NCBI RefSeq assembly: GCF_005405925.1
Contig: NZ_BJHV01000001.1
Span: forward strand, 8,866,001 to 8,930,000
Source of the DNA: Streptomyces antimycoticus
GTDB taxonomy: Bacteria; Actinomycetota; Actinomycetes; Streptomycetales; Streptomycetaceae
Reading direction: 5' to 3'
Length of the DNA stretch: 64,000 bases
Positions 61,538-64,000 of the stretch are shown here, one piece after another. A model generated the notes under the pieces. It was given only the letters and a program-made list of their open reading frames with translations. It had not been told where the DNA came from and searched no databases. The translations under genes were made by a program, and so were the position numbers. How positions within the stretch are numbered: position 1 is the first letter of the stretch; each line of letters begins with the position of its first letter.

Positions 61538-61685
61538 CGTCGGCCTCCCTCCCAGTGCGTATCTGCCGGATCGTATCCGCTGGACGGGGAGGCGGCGAGT
61601 GTCTCCTCCCACCCGGACCGCCCGGCCGCCGAGATGGTCATCTGACGGGCGGCCAGATGTCCGACCCGCACGGTTTACTGACACC

Positions 61686-62126
61686 ATGACCAGTACGGCG
61701 GACCATGTGGCCACCATCGAGCAGCTGCGCGCGCGGGACTTCCCCGCGCAGCGGGCCGCCGACGGGCGGGTGGCGAGCGGCCCCGGCTTCCATGTCGCCG
61801 ACCTCCGCGTCAGCGAGGAGTTCTGGGACGCCGATCTGACCCGGGTCGAGGAAGTCCTGGAGGAGTTCGAGGCCGAGCTGAGCGTGCTGGTCCAGGTGCT
61901 GACCTTACGGTGGGGTGCCCCCGATGTCCTCGATCTCACCGACTCCCTGGAGCGCTCGGCGATGGGCGAGCCCGTTCCGCCCCCGCTGGACACCCTGTGC
62001 GGTTACGTCCCCGAGCTGAGCATCTGGCGCCTCGACGGCCGCTGGGTCGGGCTGGGCGTGGGGCAGGGCGACCGCGAGCTGCCGTTCCAACTGCTGGTGG
62101 CGATAGGGGAGGAGGGGACGATATGA
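61686..62126 (+). CDS. Hypothetical protein, conserved-looking
   Basis: 146 residues from ATG 61686. It has a mixed alpha/beta composition (FHVADLRVSEEFWDADLTRVEEVLEEFEAEL, LSIWRLDGRWVGLGVGQGDRELPFQLLVAI) and no known motif. Codon bias is strong. It is divergent from the ROK gene start and convergent with mug. Confidence 0.6.
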   Translation: MTSTADHVATIEQLRARDFPAQRAADGRVASGPGFHVADLRVSEEFWDADLTRVEEVLEEFEAELSVLVQVLTLRWGAPDVLDLTDSLERSAMGEPVPPPLDTLCGYVPELSIWRLDGRWVGLGVGQGDRELPFQLLVAIGEEGTI

Positions 62127-62166
62127 CGCCCTCCCGCCGGCCCCTTCCTCCGGTCTCGGCGTGCGC

Positions 62167-62709
62167 CTAGCCGTCCGCCTCGGCGGCGGCGCGCAGGCGG
62201 CCGTACTCCTCCGCCATCGTCGCCAGTGTCCAGTGCGCGTTGAGCCCGCTGGGGTTCGGCAGGGCCCAGATGCGGGTGTTCCCTATCGTGCGCGTCTGCG
62301 GGCCGATCTTCGCCTTCTTGTCGCCGAAGGCGACCCGGTAGGCGGTGACCCCCGCCACCGCCAGCCAGCGCGGCCGCAGCCGGAGCACCTTCTCCTCCAG
62401 GATCCGGCCGCCCTCCCGGTACTCCTCGTCGCTCAGCTCATCGGCCCGCGCACTGGCGCGCGCCACCACATTGGTGATGCCCAGGCCGTAGCGCACCAGC
62501 TCCGTCTGCTCGGACGGGTGCAACTGCCGCGGGGTGAAGCCCGAAGCGTGCAACGTGGGCCAGAAGCGGTTGCCGGGGCGGGCGAAGTGGTGGCCGGTGG
62601 CGGCCGTCATCAGCCCGGGGTTGATACCGCAGAAGAGGACCCGCAGACCGTCCCCGACCACATCGGGGACGAGACGGTCGCGGGCGGCCTCCAGTTCGGC
62701 GGGGGTCAT
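62167..62709 (-). CDS. mug: G/U-mismatch-specific DNA glycosylase
   Basis: 180 residues from ATG 62709. UDG-superfamily motifs of the Mug group: LFCGINPGLMTA (GINPG, motif 1), NRFWPTL, TNVVARASARADEL and the terminal NPSGLNAH (motif 3). It removes uracil or ethenocytosine from mismatches. It begins eight bases after the purB stop, so it is probably co-transcribed with purB. Confidence 0.93.
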   Translation of the reverse strand: MTPAELEAARDRLVPDVVGDGLRVLFCGINPGLMTAATGHHFARPGNRFWPTLHASGFTPRQLHPSEQTELVRYGLGITNVVARASARADELSDEEYREGGRILEEKVLRLRPRWLAVAGVTAYRVAFGDKKAKIGPQTRTIGNTRIWALPNPSGLNAHWTLATMAEEYGRLRAAAEADG

Positions 62710-62717
62710 CGCCGGCG

Positions 62718-64000
62718 TCAGAGGATCGAGCCGGGGGTGTAGGCGGCGGCCGCCGGGCGCTCCTTGACGATCTCCTCGATCCGGGCGACCACCGCGCCGA
62801 CCTGGTTCGCGGCCGCGCCCGTGAAGGAGAGCTTGTCGTCCATCAGCGCGTCGAGACCGGCCCGGTCCAGCGGGATGCGCTCATCGGCGGCGAGCGAGTC
62901 GAGCAGCTCATTGCGCTCGGCGCCCCGTTCGCGCATCGCCAGGGCCGCGGCCACCGCGTTCTCCTTGATCGCCTCATGGGCGACCTCGCGGCCCACCCCG
63001 GCCCGGACGGCCCCCATCAGCACCTTCGTCGTGGCGAGGAAGGGCAGGTAGCGGTCCAGCTCACGGGCGACGACGGCGGGGAAGGCGCCGAACTCGTCGA
63101 GCACGGTCAGGAAGGTCTCCAGCAGCCCGTCGAAGGCGAAGAACGCGTCCGGCAGCGCGACCCGGCGCACCACCGAGCAGGAGACATCGCCCTCGTTCCA
63201 CTGGTCGCCCGCCAGCTCCCCGGTCATCGAGGCGTAGCCGCGCAGGATCACGGCGAGGCCGTTGACGCGCTCGCAGGAGCGGGTGTTCATCTTGTGCGGC
63301 ATCGCGGACGAGCCGACCTGGCCGGGCTTGAAGCCCTCGGTCACCAGCTCGTGTCCGGCCATCAGCCGGATGGTCTTGGCCAGCGAGGACGGGGCCGCGG
63401 CGAGCTGCACCAGCGCGGTGACGACGTCGTAGTCCAGCGAGCGCGGATAGACCTGGCCGACGGAGGTGAACGCCTGCGCGAAGCCGAGGTGGGCGGCGAC
63501 CCGCCGCTCCAGCTCGGCCAGCTTCTCCGCATCGCCACCGAGCAGGTCCAGCATGTCCTGCGCGGTGCCGACCGGGCCCTTGATACCCCGCAGCGGATAG
63601 CGGCCCAGCAGGTCCTCCAGCCGCCCGTACGCCACCAGCAGCTCGTCCGCCGCGGTGGCGAACCGCTTGCCGAGCGTGGTGGCCTGCGCCGCCACATTGT
63701 GCGACCGGCCGGCCATCACCAGCTCGGCGTGGTCGGCGGCCAGCTTGCCGAGCCGGGCCAGTGCCGCGACCGTACGGTCCCGTACCAGCTCCAGGGAGAG
63801 CCGGATCTGGAGCTGCTCCACGTTCTCGGTGAGATCGCGGGAGGTCATGCCCTTGTGGACGTGCTCATGGCCGGCGAGGGCGTTGAACTCCTCGATCCGG
63901 GCCTTCACGTCGTGGCGGGTGACCTTCTCGCGCTCGGCGATCGAGGCCAGGTCGACGGTCTCCAGGACCCGCTCGTAGTCGGCGAGGGCGGCGTCCGGGA
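62718..64000 (-). CDS. purB: Adenylosuccinate lyase, 3' part (runs off window)
   Basis: Reads 427 codons from the window end to the stop at 62718. The signature SSAMPHKMN of the fumarase/aspartase superfamily is present, with HVHKGMTSRDLTENVEQ, VMAGRSHNVAAQATTLGKR and GSSAMPHKMNTRSCERVNGLAV. The missing N-terminus lies outside the window. It catalyses two steps of purine synthesis: SAICAR to AICAR and adenylosuccinate to AMP. Confidence 0.95.
   Translation of the reverse strand, partial: PDAALADYERVLETVDLASIAEREKVTRHDVKARIEEFNALAGHEHVHKGMTSRDLTENVEQLQIRLSLELVRDRTVAALARLGKLAADHAELVMAGRSHNVAAQATTLGKRFATAADELLVAYGRLEDLLGRYPLRGIKGPVGTAQDMLDLLGGDAEKLAELERRVAAHLGFAQAFTSVGQVYPRSLDYDVVTALVQLAAAPSSLAKTIRLMAGHELVTEGFKPGQVGSSAMPHKMNTRSCERVNGLAVILRGYASMTGELAGDQWNEGDVSCSVVRRVALPDAFFAFDGLLETFLTVLDEFGAFPAVVARELDRYLPFLATTKVLMGAVRAGVGREVAHEAIKENAVAAALAMRERGAERNELLDSLAADERIPLDRAGLDALMDDKLSFTGAAANQVGAVVARIEEIVKERPAAAAYTPGSIL

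Overview
The window is very GC-rich DNA with strongly G/C-biased third codon positions, GTG/TTG starts and AGGAGG-type ribosome binding sites. Together with gene content such as an EF-Tu3-like tuf gene, GAF-ANTAR, DUF885, DUF2243, DUF6098 and a zinc-free bL32, this points to a Streptomyces or a very close actinomycete, probably a chromosomal arm or sub-arm region. No rRNA, tRNA or CRISPR array was seen.

Layout. 1-14 kb is accessory and damaged: a partial IS630-type transposase, a complete IS5-type element with 28-30 bp terminal inverted repeats, a frameshifted PAS-PAS-GAF-PP2C phosphatase, small regulator/enzyme pairs (TetR-glyoxalase, LysR, AraC-esterase-monooxygenase), a serine-recombinase remnant, a BtuF-like protein, and a zinc-responsive locus (zinc-free bL32, truncated CobW, degenerate CobW paralogue) around a Zur-like palindrome. 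A chimeric MBL/MHS-transporter remnant lies just before 14 kb. 14-33 kb is mostly intact chromosome: flavin reductase, HAD, UppP, MFS, TVP38, EF-Tu3, DedA, gamma-carbonic anhydrase, GAF-ANTAR, a DUF2243-CtaG-glutaredoxin operon, FUSC, EamA/XRE-cupin and YbaK.

33.5-36.3 kb is the least familiar part. An XRE regulator with a C-terminal sensor-like domain is divergent from a resolvase-fold protein that lacks its catalytic serine. This is followed by a translationally coupled 95-residue protein, a COG4278-like protein and a 67-residue protein with two cysteine pairs. This is the best candidate for an undescribed functional module. 36.3-44.6 kb carries a CoA-binding protein, a methyltransferase, a LysR-SDR pair, PAP2, a two-component system and DUF6098. 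44.7-64 kb is core-like: YigZ, SbcD-SbcC, DUF885, an Lrp/PLP-enzyme pair, ACT-GNAT, PhoD, SDR, a GntR gene with a strong operator-overlapped promoter, ROK, Mug and the 3' part of purB.

An overall peculiarity is that at least four long, otherwise conserved genes (PP2C, DUF6098, DUF885 and ROK, the last twice) are each broken by what looks like one missing base in a short G/C run. This suggests systematic indel error in the assembly, or less likely recent pseudogenisation, and should be resolved before functional claims are made. Functional assignments rest on reading translations and motifs; no database search was run.
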